From Pseudomonas khorasanensis (lineage in GTDB: Bacteria > Pseudomonadota > Gammaproteobacteria > Pseudomonadales > Pseudomonadaceae), in assembly GCF_014268505.2 (NCBI RefSeq), contig NZ_JABWQP020000020.1, positions 1 to 64,000 of the forward strand: 64,000 nucleotides of DNA. The letters run 5' to 3'. A program made the position numbers and the translations under genes. Of this stretch, positions 26,897 through 36,155 are shown one piece after another (position 1 is the stretch's first letter; every line of letters starts with the position of its first letter). The notes beneath the pieces were generated by a model. It did no database searches. It was given only the letters and a program-made list of their open reading frames with translations, and was not told where the DNA came from.

Positions 26897-28005
26897 GGCT
26901 GCGTCTCCTCGTCGCTGACTTCAAGCAGAAACTCATCGGCATACACCATCAGCCACTGCGCCGGGAAGCTGATGTATGCCGTGCCCTGCGGCACCGGTTT
27001 GTCTTCGGCCAGACGCACCTTCAACGGCGCGCCGTCGAGGTTGAGGGTCATGATCTTGTAGGTGCCGAGGTCTTCGACGTGTACGACTTGTGCCTGCATC
27101 GCGTCGTCAAACGGCTCGTCCCAGACATGAATGAACTCGGGACGGATGCCGACCTTCAGGTTTTTCCACTGACCGTGCTCGATGTGTCGCTGCAAGGCGT
27201 CGGACAATGGCAGGTGCGTCGAGGCGAAACCGACGCCACCGGGCTGCGGCTGCACTTCAATCAGGTTCATGCCGGGGCTGCCGATGAAATAGCCGACGAA
27301 GGTATGGCTCGGCCGCTCGAACAATTCCCGTGGCGTGCCGAACTGAACAATCTGCCCGCCGTACATCACCGCAATCTTGTCGGCGAAGGTCGAGGCTTCC
27401 AGTTGATCGTGGGTCACGTAGACCATGGTGATGTTGAACTGCTCGTGGATCTGCTTGAGCTTGCGCCGCAGTTTCCATTTCAGGTGCGGGTCGATCACCG
27501 TCAGCGGCTCATCGAAAAGGATCGCCGAAACGTCATCGCGCACCAGCCCACGGCCCATGGAGACTTTCTGTTTTTCGTCGGCGGTGAGGTTTCGGGCCTT
27601 TTTACTGAGCAGACTTTGCAGGTCGAGAACTTCGGCAATTTCCTGCACCTTGCTGTGCACTTTCGCCTCGGCCATGCCCTGATTTCTGAGTGGGAAGGCC
27701 AGATTATCGAACACGGTCATGGTGTCGTAGACCACCGGGAACTGAAACACCTGGGCGATGTTGCGCTTCTCCGGCGAGAGGTCATTGACCGCTTTGCCGT
27801 CGAACAAAACGTGGCCCTGGGAGGGGCTGAGCAGGCCGGAAATGATATTCAGCAAGGTCGATTTGCCGCACCCGGACGGCCCGAGCAACGCGTAGGCGCC
27901 GCCCTGCTCCCAGACGTGGTCCATCTCACGGATGGCATAATCTTCCGCCCCGCTCGGGGTTTTGCTGTAGCTGTGGGCGAGGTGTTGCAAGCGGATTTCG
28001 GCCAT
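26893..28005 (-). CDS. glpT: ABC importer ATPase with degenerate signature motif
   Basis: 370 residues. Walker A GPSGCGKST (42-50), Walker B AILFDEP (161-167) and switch histidine H199 (YVTHDQ) are canonical. The ABC signature is not: LTADEKQ (140-146) replaces LSGGQ. A C-terminal TOBE-like regulatory domain follows (about 240-370). Together with the deviations in the partner ATPase, this predicts one normal and one impaired ATP site. The name follows rhizobial glpT and is not the E. coli glycerol-3-phosphate antiporter. The start abuts the preceding stop by 1 bp. Confidence 0.85.
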   Translation of the reverse strand: MAEIRLQHLAHSYSKTPSGAEDYAIREMDHVWEQGGAYALLGPSGCGKSTLLNIISGLLSPSQGHVLFDGKAVNDLSPEKRNIAQVFQFPVVYDTMTVFDNLAFPLRNQGMAEAKVHSKVQEIAEVLDLQSLLSKKARNLTADEKQKVSMGRGLVRDDVSAILFDEPLTVIDPHLKWKLRRKLKQIHEQFNITMVYVTHDQLEASTFADKIAVMYGGQIVQFGTPRELFERPSHTFVGYFIGSPGMNLIEVQPQPGGVGFASTHLPLSDALQRHIEHGQWKNLKVGIRPEFIHVWDEPFDDAMQAQVVHVEDLGTYKIMTLNLDGAPLKVRLAEDKPVPQGTAYISFPAQWLMVYADEFLLEVSDEETQP

Positions 28006-29099
28006 CAGGCAACCCTCGCGACACGCCGGCCCGGTGCCTGCACCAGACGGCCCTGCGCATCGAAAACAAACAGTTTATGGGTCGGGATATAGATGCGAAT
28101 CGGCGCATCGACGTCGTATTCGTGAACCCCCGGCAGGTGAAGCACCAGCAGGAAATGTTCGTTGCGCACATGGAGGAAGGTTTCAGAACCACTGATCTCG
28201 GCCACTTCGACGGTCACGGCGAGTTCGAGGTCATCGTCGTTGCTCGGCACCAGCGAGATATGGCTGGGACGCACGCCGAAACGAAATTCGCCCTCGCCCA
28301 CCGGACGCAGATCGACGTTCAGCGGGAAGTGGACGAAATTGGCGAAGCTGACTTCGTTGCCAGCGATGCGTCCCGGCATCAAATTGATCGGCGGTTCGGA
28401 GAACAATTCTGCCGCCAGCACGGTTTGCGGCTGGTGGTAGACATCGGTCGACGGCCCGCTCTGAATCACCCGGCCTTCGTGAAGAATGGTCGTGGTGCCG
28501 CCCAGCGCCAGCGCTTCGTTGGGTTCGGTGGTGGCGTAGATGGCGATGGTGTGGCGCAGCTTGAACAGCTCGCGCATTTCCTGGCGCAGCTCTTCGCGCA
28601 GCTTGTAGTCGAGATTGACCAGCGGCTCGTCGAACAGAATCAGCTCGGCATCCTTGACCAACGCCCGGGCCATGGCGGTGCGCTGTTGCTGGCCGCCGGA
28701 CAGTTCCAGCGGATAGCGCTGCAGGAACTTCTCGATGCGCAGCATCTTTGCCGTTTCCTGCACTTTGCTGTGGATGATCTCTTTCGAAATACCTGCTTGG
28801 CGCAGTGGCGAGGCGATGTTTTCGAACACGGTCATGGTCGGGTAGTTGATGAACTGCTGATAGACCATCGACACGTTGCGCAGCCGCACCGGCCGCTGCG
28901 TGACATCGACGCCGTTCATCAGGATGCGCCCGCTGTCGGGCTTGTCGAGTCCTGCCATCAAGCGCATGAGGCTGGTTTTGCCGGACAGCGTACGGCCGAG
29001 CAAAACGTTGAAGGATCCGGGTTCGAATTTCAGGCACGCATCGTCGATCCAGGTCTGGCCTTCGACGGTACGGCTGACGTGCTCCAGGGTGAGTGACAT
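28005..29099 (-). CDS. glpS: ABC importer ATPase lacking the switch histidine
   Basis: 364 residues; first gene of the operon. The signature LSGGQQQR (133-140) and Walker B ILFDEP (154-159) are canonical. Walker A reads GRTLSGKT (35-42), which keeps GxxxxGKT but is atypical. The H-loop reads YATTEP (188-193), with threonine where the switch histidine is expected. TOBE-like C-terminus. Its start lies about 45 bp downstream of a near-consensus sigma-54 promoter. Confidence 0.85.
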   Translation of the reverse strand: MSLTLEHVSRTVEGQTWIDDACLKFEPGSFNVLLGRTLSGKTSLMRLMAGLDKPDSGRILMNGVDVTQRPVRLRNVSMVYQQFINYPTMTVFENIASPLRQAGISKEIIHSKVQETAKMLRIEKFLQRYPLELSGGQQQRTAMARALVKDAELILFDEPLVNLDYKLREELRQEMRELFKLRHTIAIYATTEPNEALALGGTTTILHEGRVIQSGPSTDVYHQPQTVLAAELFSEPPINLMPGRIAGNEVSFANFVHFPLNVDLRPVGEGEFRFGVRPSHISLVPSNDDDLELAVTVEVAEISGSETFLHVRNEHFLLVLHLPGVHEYDVDAPIRIYIPTHKLFVFDAQGRLVQAPGRRVARVA

Positions 29100-29143
29100 G
29101 GCTCGGCCTTTTTATTATTTGGAGTCAAGCGACCGGAACAGTA

Positions 29144-29160
29144 GAGCGACATTCGTGCCA
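29144..29160 (-). promoter_or_regulatory. Sigma-54 (-24/-12) promoter of the glycerol-type ABC operon
   Basis: On the minus strand TGGCACG (29160-29154), four bases, then TCGCT (29149-29145). Compared with TGGCACG-N4-TTGC-W there is one mismatch, and the essential GG and GC doublets are correctly spaced. It is oriented towards the first gene, whose start is at 29099. A sigma-54 activator gene lies on the other side of the intergenic region. Confidence 0.8.
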
Positions 29161-29224
29161 AAAACGGCAAGTAATTGATTTAGCTTTGGAATTGGCTATC
29201 AAGGGGTTAACTGGCGTTCACAGC

Positions 29225-29272
29225 TGAACACTTTTGAACAGTCGGGTGATTGACAATGAACAATAGTGAACA
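29225..29272 (-). promoter_or_regulatory. Paired TGAACA repeats, probable activator binding sites
   Basis: Four TGAACA copies (29225, 29235, 29257, 29267) form two pairs. Copies are 10 bp apart within a pair and the pairs are 32 bp apart, so all face one side of the helix. They lie 65-112 bp upstream of the -24 element, where enhancer-binding proteins usually bind. Binding by the adjacent activator is inferred. Confidence 0.65.
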
Positions 29273-29317
29273 ACACTCTATGGACGCTTTTCCCCAATCC
29301 TGAATGCAACGGGATCC

Positions 29318-29409
29318 CTGTGGGAGCGAGCCTGCTCGCGAAAGCGGTGTGTCATTGAATGAATCCATTGACTGAACCGACGCTTTCGCGAGCAGGCTCG
29401 CTCCCACAG
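29318..29409. repeat. REPIN, GAGCAGGCTCGCTCCCACA family
   Basis: Inverted REP copies at 29318-29346 and 29381-29409, with 29-nt arms that match almost perfectly (CGCTTTCGCGAGC ends). It lies between the activator-binding repeats and the activator gene. Confidence 0.93.
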
Positions 29410-29479
29410 GGGGATTTGTGTAGTTTTGAAGATCGGGCTCATAACAATAATAAAATGCTGCACTCAGAGGCTCGCCCCC

Positions 29480-31315
29480 ATGGCCGCACCCGCCCCGCCG
29501 CTGTCCCATGACGCGATCGTCCAGACTTCCTGGCAACGCTGCCGCGCGTTCGGTCTCGACCACCAAAGCACGCCGGCCTTCGATCAACTGCCCGCCGCCG
29601 GCATTGCGCAACTGCTCGACAGCCATCATTCGCTGGTGCAGACAACGCATCAGGAAGTCCTGCCCTATTACGAAAACATCCTCAGCAACTCCAACTGCCT
29701 GATCATGCTCGCCGACAATCAGGGCCAGGTGCTGACGTCATGGGGCACGCAACGCTTTATCGAGCCGAATCTGGCCCGGGGATTTCAAGCCGGGGCGAGC
29801 TGGATGGAGCGCTGCAGCGGGACCAATGCGATCGGCACAGCGCTGGCGTGCGAGCAGGCGGTGCACATCGAGCACGATGAGCACTTTCTCAAGGCCAACC
29901 GCTTCATGACCGGTTCCGCCGCACCGATTTTCGACGCCGGGCGCAAGGTCATCGCGGTGCTGGATGTTTCCAGCGACAGCTATCTGCCCCCCTCGCACAC
30001 CCTCGGCATGGTCAAGATGATGAGCCAGACCGTCGAGAACCGGCTGATCCTCAACCTGTTCCATGGCCAACACTTTCAACTGACCTTCAACACCGGATTG
30101 AACAACCTCGACAGTCAGTGGGCCGGGCTGTTGATCTTCGATGAGAGCGGCCAGGTGCTGTCGGCCAATCGGCGGGCGGACAATCTGCTGGGCGTGCGTT
30201 TGTCGAGCGTCAGCATCGAGAGCCTGTTCAAGGTATCGCTGCTGGAGCTGATCAACCAGCCCGACGGCTTGCCGTTTGCCTTGCAAACGTCCGGGCGCAA
30301 CCGCTTTCAGTGCTTGTTGAAGCGACCGAAACAGGCGCCGGTTCAGGCACGAGTGTTCAAGGCTCAAACCAAGGCAGCCGCACCCGCCGCGATCAGTCTG
30401 AACACCCTGCACTTTGGCGACAGTCGCGTGGAAAAAGCCGTGCGCCAGGCCGAGCGGTTGCTGGAAAAAGACATTCCGCTGCTGATCCACGGCGAAACCG
30501 GTGTCGGCAAGGAGGTCTTCGTCAAGGCCCTGCACCAGGCCAGCTCACGCAGCAAACAGGCGTTCATCGCGGTTAACTGCGCGGCCATCCCCGCCGAACT
30601 GGTGGAATCGGAACTGTTCGGCTACGAGAAAGGCGCGTTCACCGGAGCGAACCAGAAAGGCAGCATCGGCCTGATTCGCAAGGCGGACAAAGGCACGCTG
30701 TTTCTTGACGAAATCGGCGACATGCCGCTGCCCACGCAGGCGCGATTGTTGCGAGTGCTGCAGGAACGTTGCGTGCAGCCGGTGGGCAGCAGCGAATTGT
30801 TCCCGGTGGATCTGCGGATCATCTCGGCGACCAACCGATCCTTGCGTGAGCAGGTGCAACTGGGGCGGTTTCGAGAGGATTTGTATTACCGCATTGGCGG
30901 ATTGACCCTGGAACTGCCGCCGCTTCGGGAGCGCAGTGATAAGGAAGCGTTGTTCAAACGGCTGTGGGAACAGCATCGCGAGCCAACGCAATGGGCGGGG
31001 TTGAGCCGTGAGGTGCTGGAGCTGTTCGAGCGGCATCCGTGGCCGGGAAATCTTCGCCAGGTCAGCAGCGTGATGCAGGTGGCGTTGGCAATGGCCGAGG
31101 AACAACCGGTGCGACCCGAGCATTTGCCGGACGATTTTTTCGTTGATCTGGAGATGGAGCCGATAGAGACGGCGCCGCCGCTGGGGCTGGACTTGAATGA
31201 TGTCGAGGCGCTGAACCGCGAGCTCAAGGCATCCGGCGGGAATATCTCGCACCTGGCGCGGCGGTTGGGGGTGAGTCGGAATACGCTTTACAAGCGGTTG
31301 CGGCAGGCTGAATGA
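29480..31315 (+). CDS. Sigma-54-dependent AcoR-type activator
   Basis: 611 residues from ATG 29480. Domain order: GAF-like sensory domain (about 60-200), a PAS-like linker (about 205-300), an AAA+ domain (about 310-540) and a Fis-type HTH (LKASGGNISHLARRLGVSRN, about 580-600). The AAA+ domain has Walker A GETGVGKE, the sigma-54 contact loop GAFTGA (YEKGAFTGANQK) and Walker B LFLDEIGD. It is divergent from the ABC importer operon, which has near-consensus sigma-54 signals, so it probably activates that operon in response to a small ligand. It resembles AcoR-family regulators; the ligand is unknown. A longer frame from 29426 is possible but less likely. Confidence 0.88.
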   Translation: MAAPAPPLSHDAIVQTSWQRCRAFGLDHQSTPAFDQLPAAGIAQLLDSHHSLVQTTHQEVLPYYENILSNSNCLIMLADNQGQVLTSWGTQRFIEPNLARGFQAGASWMERCSGTNAIGTALACEQAVHIEHDEHFLKANRFMTGSAAPIFDAGRKVIAVLDVSSDSYLPPSHTLGMVKMMSQTVENRLILNLFHGQHFQLTFNTGLNNLDSQWAGLLIFDESGQVLSANRRADNLLGVRLSSVSIESLFKVSLLELINQPDGLPFALQTSGRNRFQCLLKRPKQAPVQARVFKAQTKAAAPAAISLNTLHFGDSRVEKAVRQAERLLEKDIPLLIHGETGVGKEVFVKALHQASSRSKQAFIAVNCAAIPAELVESELFGYEKGAFTGANQKGSIGLIRKADKGTLFLDEIGDMPLPTQARLLRVLQERCVQPVGSSELFPVDLRIISATNRSLREQVQLGRFREDLYYRIGGLTLELPPLRERSDKEALFKRLWEQHREPTQWAGLSREVLELFERHPWPGNLRQVSSVMQVALAMAEEQPVRPEHLPDDFFVDLEMEPIETAPPLGLDLNDVEALNRELKASGGNISHLARRLGVSRNTLYKRLRQAE

Positions 31316-31335
31316 CAAGTTGTCTGGACGGGCCT

Positions 31336-31429
31336 CTTCGCGAGCAGGCTCGCTCCCACAGGGATTCGTGTCGTGCACGGAAAACGGACATGACGAAAAA
31401 CCACTGTGGGAGCGAGCCTGCTCGCGAAG
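31336..31429. repeat. REPIN, GAGCAGGCTCGCTCCCACA family
   Basis: Forward REP 31336-31361 and reverse REP 31404-31429, just after the activator stop. Confidence 0.93.
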
Positions 31430-31469
31430 GCGTAAGCCCGGTCAACGCTGGTCCTGAAGAAGAAAAAAC

Positions 31470-31492
31470 AAAACCCGCACAAGGCGGGTTTT
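31470..31492. terminator. Bidirectional terminator between the activator gene and cysS
   Basis: Stem AAAACCCGC / GCGGGTTTT (9 bp, loop ACAAG) with A-rich sequence on the left and TTTTGTTTT on the right, so it can act on both convergent genes. Confidence 0.88.
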
Positions 31493-31511
31493 GTTTTGCA
31501 GCAATAAGCAA

Positions 31512-32894
31512 TCAGTCAGCCAGACGCCAGGTCGTACCACCCTTGCCGTCTTCCAGCACCACACCCATTGCCGTCAGCTGATCGCGAATCCGGTCCGACT
31601 CGGCCCAGTCCTTCGCCGCCCGTGCCGCCAGACGTGCTGCAATCAGCGCATCCACTTCAGCCGCATCGACACGCCCTTCGGCGCCCGCCTGCAAGAAGTC
31701 ATCGGCTTCGAGTTGCAACACACCCAGCACGCTGGCGAGTTCTTTCAAGCGAGCCGCCAGACCCGCTGCCGCGTCGAGATCGCTCTCGCGCAGGCGGTTG
31801 ATCTCGCGCACCATTTCGAACAGCACTGCGCAGGCTTCCGGCGTACCGAAGTCGTCGTTCATCACCTGGGTGAACCGCTCGACGAACGCTTCGCCGCCGG
31901 CTGGCGCCACGTTCGGCAGGCCTTTCAAGGCGTGATAGAACCGCTCGAGGGCGCCTTTGGCGTCCTTGAGGTTGTCTTCCGAATAGTTGATCGCGCTGCG
32001 GTAGTGGCTCGATACCAGCAGGTAGCGCACGACTTCCGGGTGGTACTTGTCGAGCACGTCGCGAATGGTGAAGAAGTTGTTCAGGGACTTGGACATCTTC
32101 TCGCCATTGATGCGAATCATGCCGCAATGCATCCACGCGTTGGCGTAGGTCTTGCCAGTGGCCGCTTCACTCTGGGCGATTTCGTTTTCGTGGTGCGGGA
32201 ACTCGAGGTCGCTGCCGCCGCCATGAATGTCGAAGGTTTCGCCCAGGCAGCAGGTGGACATCACCGAGCACTCGATGTGCCAGCCCGGACGCCCGGCGCC
32301 CCACGGCGAATCCCAGCTTGGCTCGCCCGGCTTGGCGGCTTTCCACAGGACGAAGTCGAGCGGGTCTTCTTTGGACTCATCGACTTCGATACGGGCACCG
32401 ATGCGCAGGTCTTCGATCTTCTTGCGCGACAGCTTGCCGTAGCCCATGAACTTCGCCACGCGGTAGTACACGTCGCCGTTGCCCGGCGCATAGGCGTAAC
32501 CCTTGTCGATCAGGGTCTGGATCATCGCGTGCATGCCCGGAATGTGGTCCGTGGCACGCGGCTCCATGTCCGGTTTCCTGATGTTCAGGCGCGCTTCGTC
32601 TTCGTGCATCGCGGCAATCATGCGCTCGGTCAACGCGTCGAACGACTCACCGTTTTCGCGGGCGCGATTGATGATCTTGTCGTCGATGTCGGTGATGTTG
32701 CGCACGTAGGTCAGGTCGTAGCCGCTGAAGCGCAGCCAGCGCGTCACCAGGTCGAACGCAACCATGCTGCGGCCGTGGCCGAGGTGGCAGTAGTCGTACA
32801 CGGTCATCCCGCAGACGTACATGCGCACCTTGTTGCCATCCAGCGGCTTGAAGACTTCTTTGCTCTTGGTGAGCGTGTTGTAGATCGTTAGCAC
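31512..32894 (-). CDS. cysS: Cysteinyl-tRNA synthetase
   Basis: Class I synthetase charging tRNA-Cys. 460 residues from the GTG at 32894 (reads as MLTIYNTL). It is preceded by AAGGA 6 bp upstream, which decides this start against an in-frame GTG at 32912. The zinc ligand C28 (VCGMTVYDYCHLGH), HIGH-like HLGH (37-40) and KMSKS (GEKMSKSLNNF) are present. glnS lies directly upstream (18 bp) and is likely co-transcribed. Confidence 0.96.
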   Translation of the reverse strand: MLTIYNTLTKSKEVFKPLDGNKVRMYVCGMTVYDYCHLGHGRSMVAFDLVTRWLRFSGYDLTYVRNITDIDDKIINRARENGESFDALTERMIAAMHEDEARLNIRKPDMEPRATDHIPGMHAMIQTLIDKGYAYAPGNGDVYYRVAKFMGYGKLSRKKIEDLRIGARIEVDESKEDPLDFVLWKAAKPGEPSWDSPWGAGRPGWHIECSVMSTCCLGETFDIHGGGSDLEFPHHENEIAQSEAATGKTYANAWMHCGMIRINGEKMSKSLNNFFTIRDVLDKYHPEVVRYLLVSSHYRSAINYSEDNLKDAKGALERFYHALKGLPNVAPAGGEAFVERFTQVMNDDFGTPEACAVLFEMVREINRLRESDLDAAAGLAARLKELASVLGVLQLEADDFLQAGAEGRVDAAEVDALIAARLAARAAKDWAESDRIRDQLTAMGVVLEDGKGGTTWRLAD

Positions 32895-32912
32895 GTTAGT
32901 TCCTTGACTCAC

Positions 32913-34610
32913 TCACTGGCCCCACGAATCACGCAGGGTCACGGTACGGTTGAATACCGGCTGACCGGGTTTCGAGTCCTTCAAGTCAGCGACGAAGTAG
33001 CCTTCGCGCTCGAACTGGAAACGGTCTTCCGGCTGGGCGTTGCCGAGCGATGGCTCGGCACGACAACCGGTCAGCACTTGCAGCGAGTCAGGGTTGATGT
33101 TGTCGAGGAAACTGGCGCTGTCTTCGGCCTTCTCCGGGTTCGGCGAACGGAACAGGCGATCGTACAGACGCACTTCGCACTCGACGCTGGCCGCAGCCGG
33201 TACCCAGTGGATCACGCCTTTGACCTTGCGGCCTTCCGGGTTCTTGCCGAGGGTGTCCGGGTCGTACGAGCAACGCAGCTCGACGATGTTGCCGTCGGCG
33301 TCCTTGATCGCTTCGTCGGCACGGATCACGTAGCTGCCACGCAGGCGCACTTCACCGGCCGGCTCCAGGCGCTTGTAGCCTTTTGGCGGCTCTTCCATGA
33401 AGTCTTCACGGTCGATGTAGATTTCCCGGGCGAACGGCAGAGCGCGCACGCCCATGTCCTCTTTCGGGTGGCGCGGCAGTTCGAGGTTCTCGACCTGGCC
33501 TTCCGGGTAGTTGGTGATCACGACTTTCAACGGACGCAGCACGCACATGGCGCGCGGGGCGCTGTGGTCGAGGTCGTCGCGGATGCTGAATTCGAGCATG
33601 CCGAAATCAACCACGCCGTCGGAGCGGTTGGTGCCGATCATCTCGCAGAAGTTGCGGATCGATTTTGGCGTGTAGCCACGACGGCGGAAACCCGACAGCG
33701 TGGACATGCGCGGATCGTCCCAGCCGTTGACGTGTTTTTCGTCCACCAGCTGCTTGAGCTTGCGCTTGCTGGTGATGGTGTAATTGAGGTTCAGGCGGCT
33801 GAACTCGTACTGACGCGGGTTCGCCGGCACCGGCAGGTTTTGGAGGAACCACTCGTACAGCGGACGATGGCTTTCGAACTCCAGGGTGCAGATCGAGTGC
33901 GTGATGCCTTCGATGGCGTCCGACTGACCGTGGGTGAAGTCGTAGTTCGGGTAAATGCACCACTTGTCGCCCGTCTGGTGGTGATGGGCGTGGCGGATGC
34001 GGTACATGATCGGGTCGCGCAGGTTCATGTTCGGCGAGGCCATGTCGATCTTGGCGCGCAGCACGCGAGCGCCGTCCGGGAACTCACCAGCTCGCATGCG
34101 CGCAAACCAGTCGAGGTTCTCCTCAACCGAGCGGTCGCGGAACGGGCTGTTCTTGCCCGGTTCGGTCAGGCTGCCACGGTATTCCTTGGCTTGCTCAGGC
34201 GTCAGGTCGTCCACGTAGGCCTTGCCGGCCTTGATCAGCTCGACGGCCCAGTCGTGCAACTGATCGAAATACTGCGAGGCGTAGCGCACTTCGCCGGACC
34301 ATTCGAAGCCCAGCCATTTGACGTCGCTTTCGATCGCGTCGATGTATTCCTGATCTTCCTTGGCCGGGTTGGTGTCGTCGAAACGCAGGTGCGTGACGCC
34401 GCCGAACTCCTGAGCCAGGCCGAAGTTCACGCAGATCGACTTGGCATGGCCGATGTGCAGGTAGCCGTTGGGCTCAGGCGGGAAACGCGTGACGATCTTG
34501 GTGTGCTTGCCCGAGTCCAGGTCTGCCTGGATGATCGGCCGCAGGAAGTTGACCGGCACGGCAGGGCCGGACTTGGCATTCGAGGTAGGGTCGACAGTGG
34601 GCTTGCTCAT
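32913..34610 (-). CDS. glnS: Glutaminyl-tRNA synthetase
   Basis: Class Ic synthetase, 565 residues. The HIGH motif lies in PPEPNGYLHIGHAKS (H52-H55). The KMSKS equivalent reads ITSKRKL, where the E. coli enzyme has VMSKRKL; the SKR core is kept. The C-terminal beta-barrel anticodon-binding region is complete. Divergent from ppiB. Confidence 0.96.
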   Translation of the reverse strand: MSKPTVDPTSNAKSGPAVPVNFLRPIIQADLDSGKHTKIVTRFPPEPNGYLHIGHAKSICVNFGLAQEFGGVTHLRFDDTNPAKEDQEYIDAIESDVKWLGFEWSGEVRYASQYFDQLHDWAVELIKAGKAYVDDLTPEQAKEYRGSLTEPGKNSPFRDRSVEENLDWFARMRAGEFPDGARVLRAKIDMASPNMNLRDPIMYRIRHAHHHQTGDKWCIYPNYDFTHGQSDAIEGITHSICTLEFESHRPLYEWFLQNLPVPANPRQYEFSRLNLNYTITSKRKLKQLVDEKHVNGWDDPRMSTLSGFRRRGYTPKSIRNFCEMIGTNRSDGVVDFGMLEFSIRDDLDHSAPRAMCVLRPLKVVITNYPEGQVENLELPRHPKEDMGVRALPFAREIYIDREDFMEEPPKGYKRLEPAGEVRLRGSYVIRADEAIKDADGNIVELRCSYDPDTLGKNPEGRKVKGVIHWVPAAASVECEVRLYDRLFRSPNPEKAEDSASFLDNINPDSLQVLTGCRAEPSLGNAQPEDRFQFEREGYFVADLKDSKPGQPVFNRTVTLRDSWGQ

Positions 34611-34861
34611 AGGATCCTTGACGTACAGGTGCGCGGCCGCAAAGAGGGGCCAGACAAAACAAAGCCGCTATCATAGCCGATGCTGTCAAGCGCCTGACAG
34701 AGCAGGCCCTATAAAGGCATGCATTTAATCGCCGCGAAATGAAAAACCGCCTCGAAATTCGCGCCTGTCACGCTAAACTGCGCACCTTGGCCGAAGCAGG
34801 CTGAACCGGTTTTCGGGCCAGGTGTCCGAAAACCACGAATTCCCTATAAAGAGTAACGACC

Positions 34862-35368
34862 ATGACTCAAGTCAAACTGACCACCAACCATGGCGACATC
34901 GTCATCGAACTGAACGCTGAAAAGGCGCCGATCACCGTCGCCAACTTCATCGAGTACGTGAAGGCCGGGCACTACGAAAACACCGTTTTCCACCGTGTCA
35001 TCGGTAACTTCATGATCCAGGGCGGCGGTTTCGAGCCGGGCATGAAGGAAAAGAAAGACAAGCGTCCAAGCATCCAGAACGAAGCTGACAACGGTCTTTC
35101 CAACGACAAATACACCGTTGCCATGGCCCGCACCATGGAGCCGCATTCGGCTTCCGCGCAGTTCTTCATCAACGTCGCCGACAACACGTTCCTCAACCAC
35201 AGCGGCAAGAACGTTCAGGGCTGGGGCTACGCGGTATTCGGTAAAGTGACCGCCGGCACCGACGTCGTCGACAAGATCAAAGGTGTTTCCACCACTTCCA
35301 AGTCCGGCCACCAGGACGTGCCTGCTGACGATGTGATCATCGAGAAAGCCGAGATCATCGAAGCGTGA
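34862..35368 (+). CDS. ppiB: Cytoplasmic cyclophilin, peptidyl-prolyl isomerase B
   Basis: 168-residue cyclophilin without a signal peptide. Catalytic-site residues lie in FHRVIGNFMIQGG and in MARTMEPHSASAQFFIN. The stop overlaps the lpxH start (GTGA), so the two are translationally coupled, a conserved Pseudomonas arrangement. Confidence 0.95.
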   Translation: MTQVKLTTNHGDIVIELNAEKAPITVANFIEYVKAGHYENTVFHRVIGNFMIQGGGFEPGMKEKKDKRPSIQNEADNGLSNDKYTVAMARTMEPHSASAQFFINVADNTFLNHSGKNVQGWGYAVFGKVTAGTDVVDKIKGVSTTSKSGHQDVPADDVIIEKAEIIEA

Positions 35369-36117
35369 TATTGCTGATTTCAGACTTGCATCTGGAAGAG
35401 GAGCGCCCGGACATCACCCGGGCGTTTCTGGATTTGCTCGCCGGACGCGCCCGCTCGGCGAGTGCCTTGTACATCCTCGGCGACTTTTTCGAGGCGTGGA
35501 TCGGCGACGACGCCATGACGCCCTTTCAGCGTTCCATCTGCCAGGCCCTGCGTACATTGAGCGACAGCGGCACGGCCATTTTCCTGATGCACGGCAATCG
35601 CGACTTCATGCTCGGCAAGGCGTTCTGCAAAGAAGCCGGCTGCACGCTGTTGAAGGACCCGAGTGTCGTGCAGTTTTACGGCGAGCCGGTGCTGTTGATG
35701 CACGGCGACAGCCTCTGCACCCGCGACGTCGGCTACATGAAGCTGCGCCGCTACCTGCGTAACCCGATCACCCTGTTCATCCTGCGGCATCTGCCGCTAG
35801 GCACCCGGCACAAACTGGCGCGCAAACTGCGCAGCGAGAGCCGCGCGCAGACGCGGATGAAAGCCAATGACATCGTTGATGTGACTCCGGAAGAGATCCC
35901 GCGAATCATGCAGACATTCGGCGTCAAGACCCTGATCCACGGCCACACCCACCGCCCGGCGATTCACAAGCTGCAGCTCGGCGAGCAGGCGGCGAAGCGG
36001 ATCGTGCTGGGGGACTGGGATCGCCAGGGTTGGGCGTTGCAGGTCGACGAGAACGGCTTTGCGCTGGCGCCGTTCGATTTTGCGTCGCCTCCTGCTCTCC
36101 CCGCTCCCACCGCATGA
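35365..36117 (+). CDS. lpxH: UDP-2,3-diacylglucosamine pyrophosphatase
   Basis: Makes lipid X from UDP-2,3-diacylglucosamine in lipid A synthesis, as a peripheral inner-membrane metallophosphoesterase. 250 residues with a GTG start overlapping the ppiB stop. Metal-binding motifs: SDLHLEEERPD (D7, H9), GDFFEAWIGDD, GNRDFM and the distal GHTHRP. Confidence 0.95.
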   Translation: MILLISDLHLEEERPDITRAFLDLLAGRARSASALYILGDFFEAWIGDDAMTPFQRSICQALRTLSDSGTAIFLMHGNRDFMLGKAFCKEAGCTLLKDPSVVQFYGEPVLLMHGDSLCTRDVGYMKLRRYLRNPITLFILRHLPLGTRHKLARKLRSESRAQTRMKANDIVDVTPEEIPRIMQTFGVKTLIHGHTHRPAIHKLQLGEQAAKRIVLGDWDRQGWALQVDENGFALAPFDFASPPALPAPTA

Positions 36118-36146
36118 TCGTTCCCACGCAGAGCGTGGGAACGATC
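36116..36146. repeat. Palindromic element after lpxH (GATCGTTCCCAC type)
   Basis: A perfect 12-bp inverted repeat (GATCGTTCCCAC / GTGGGAACGATC) with the 7-nt loop GCAGAGC overlaps the lpxH stop. It is not one of the two REP families seen elsewhere here. It may act as a transcript end for the convergent genes; there is no T-run. Confidence 0.75.
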
Positions 36147-36155
36147 CTGCCTAAC

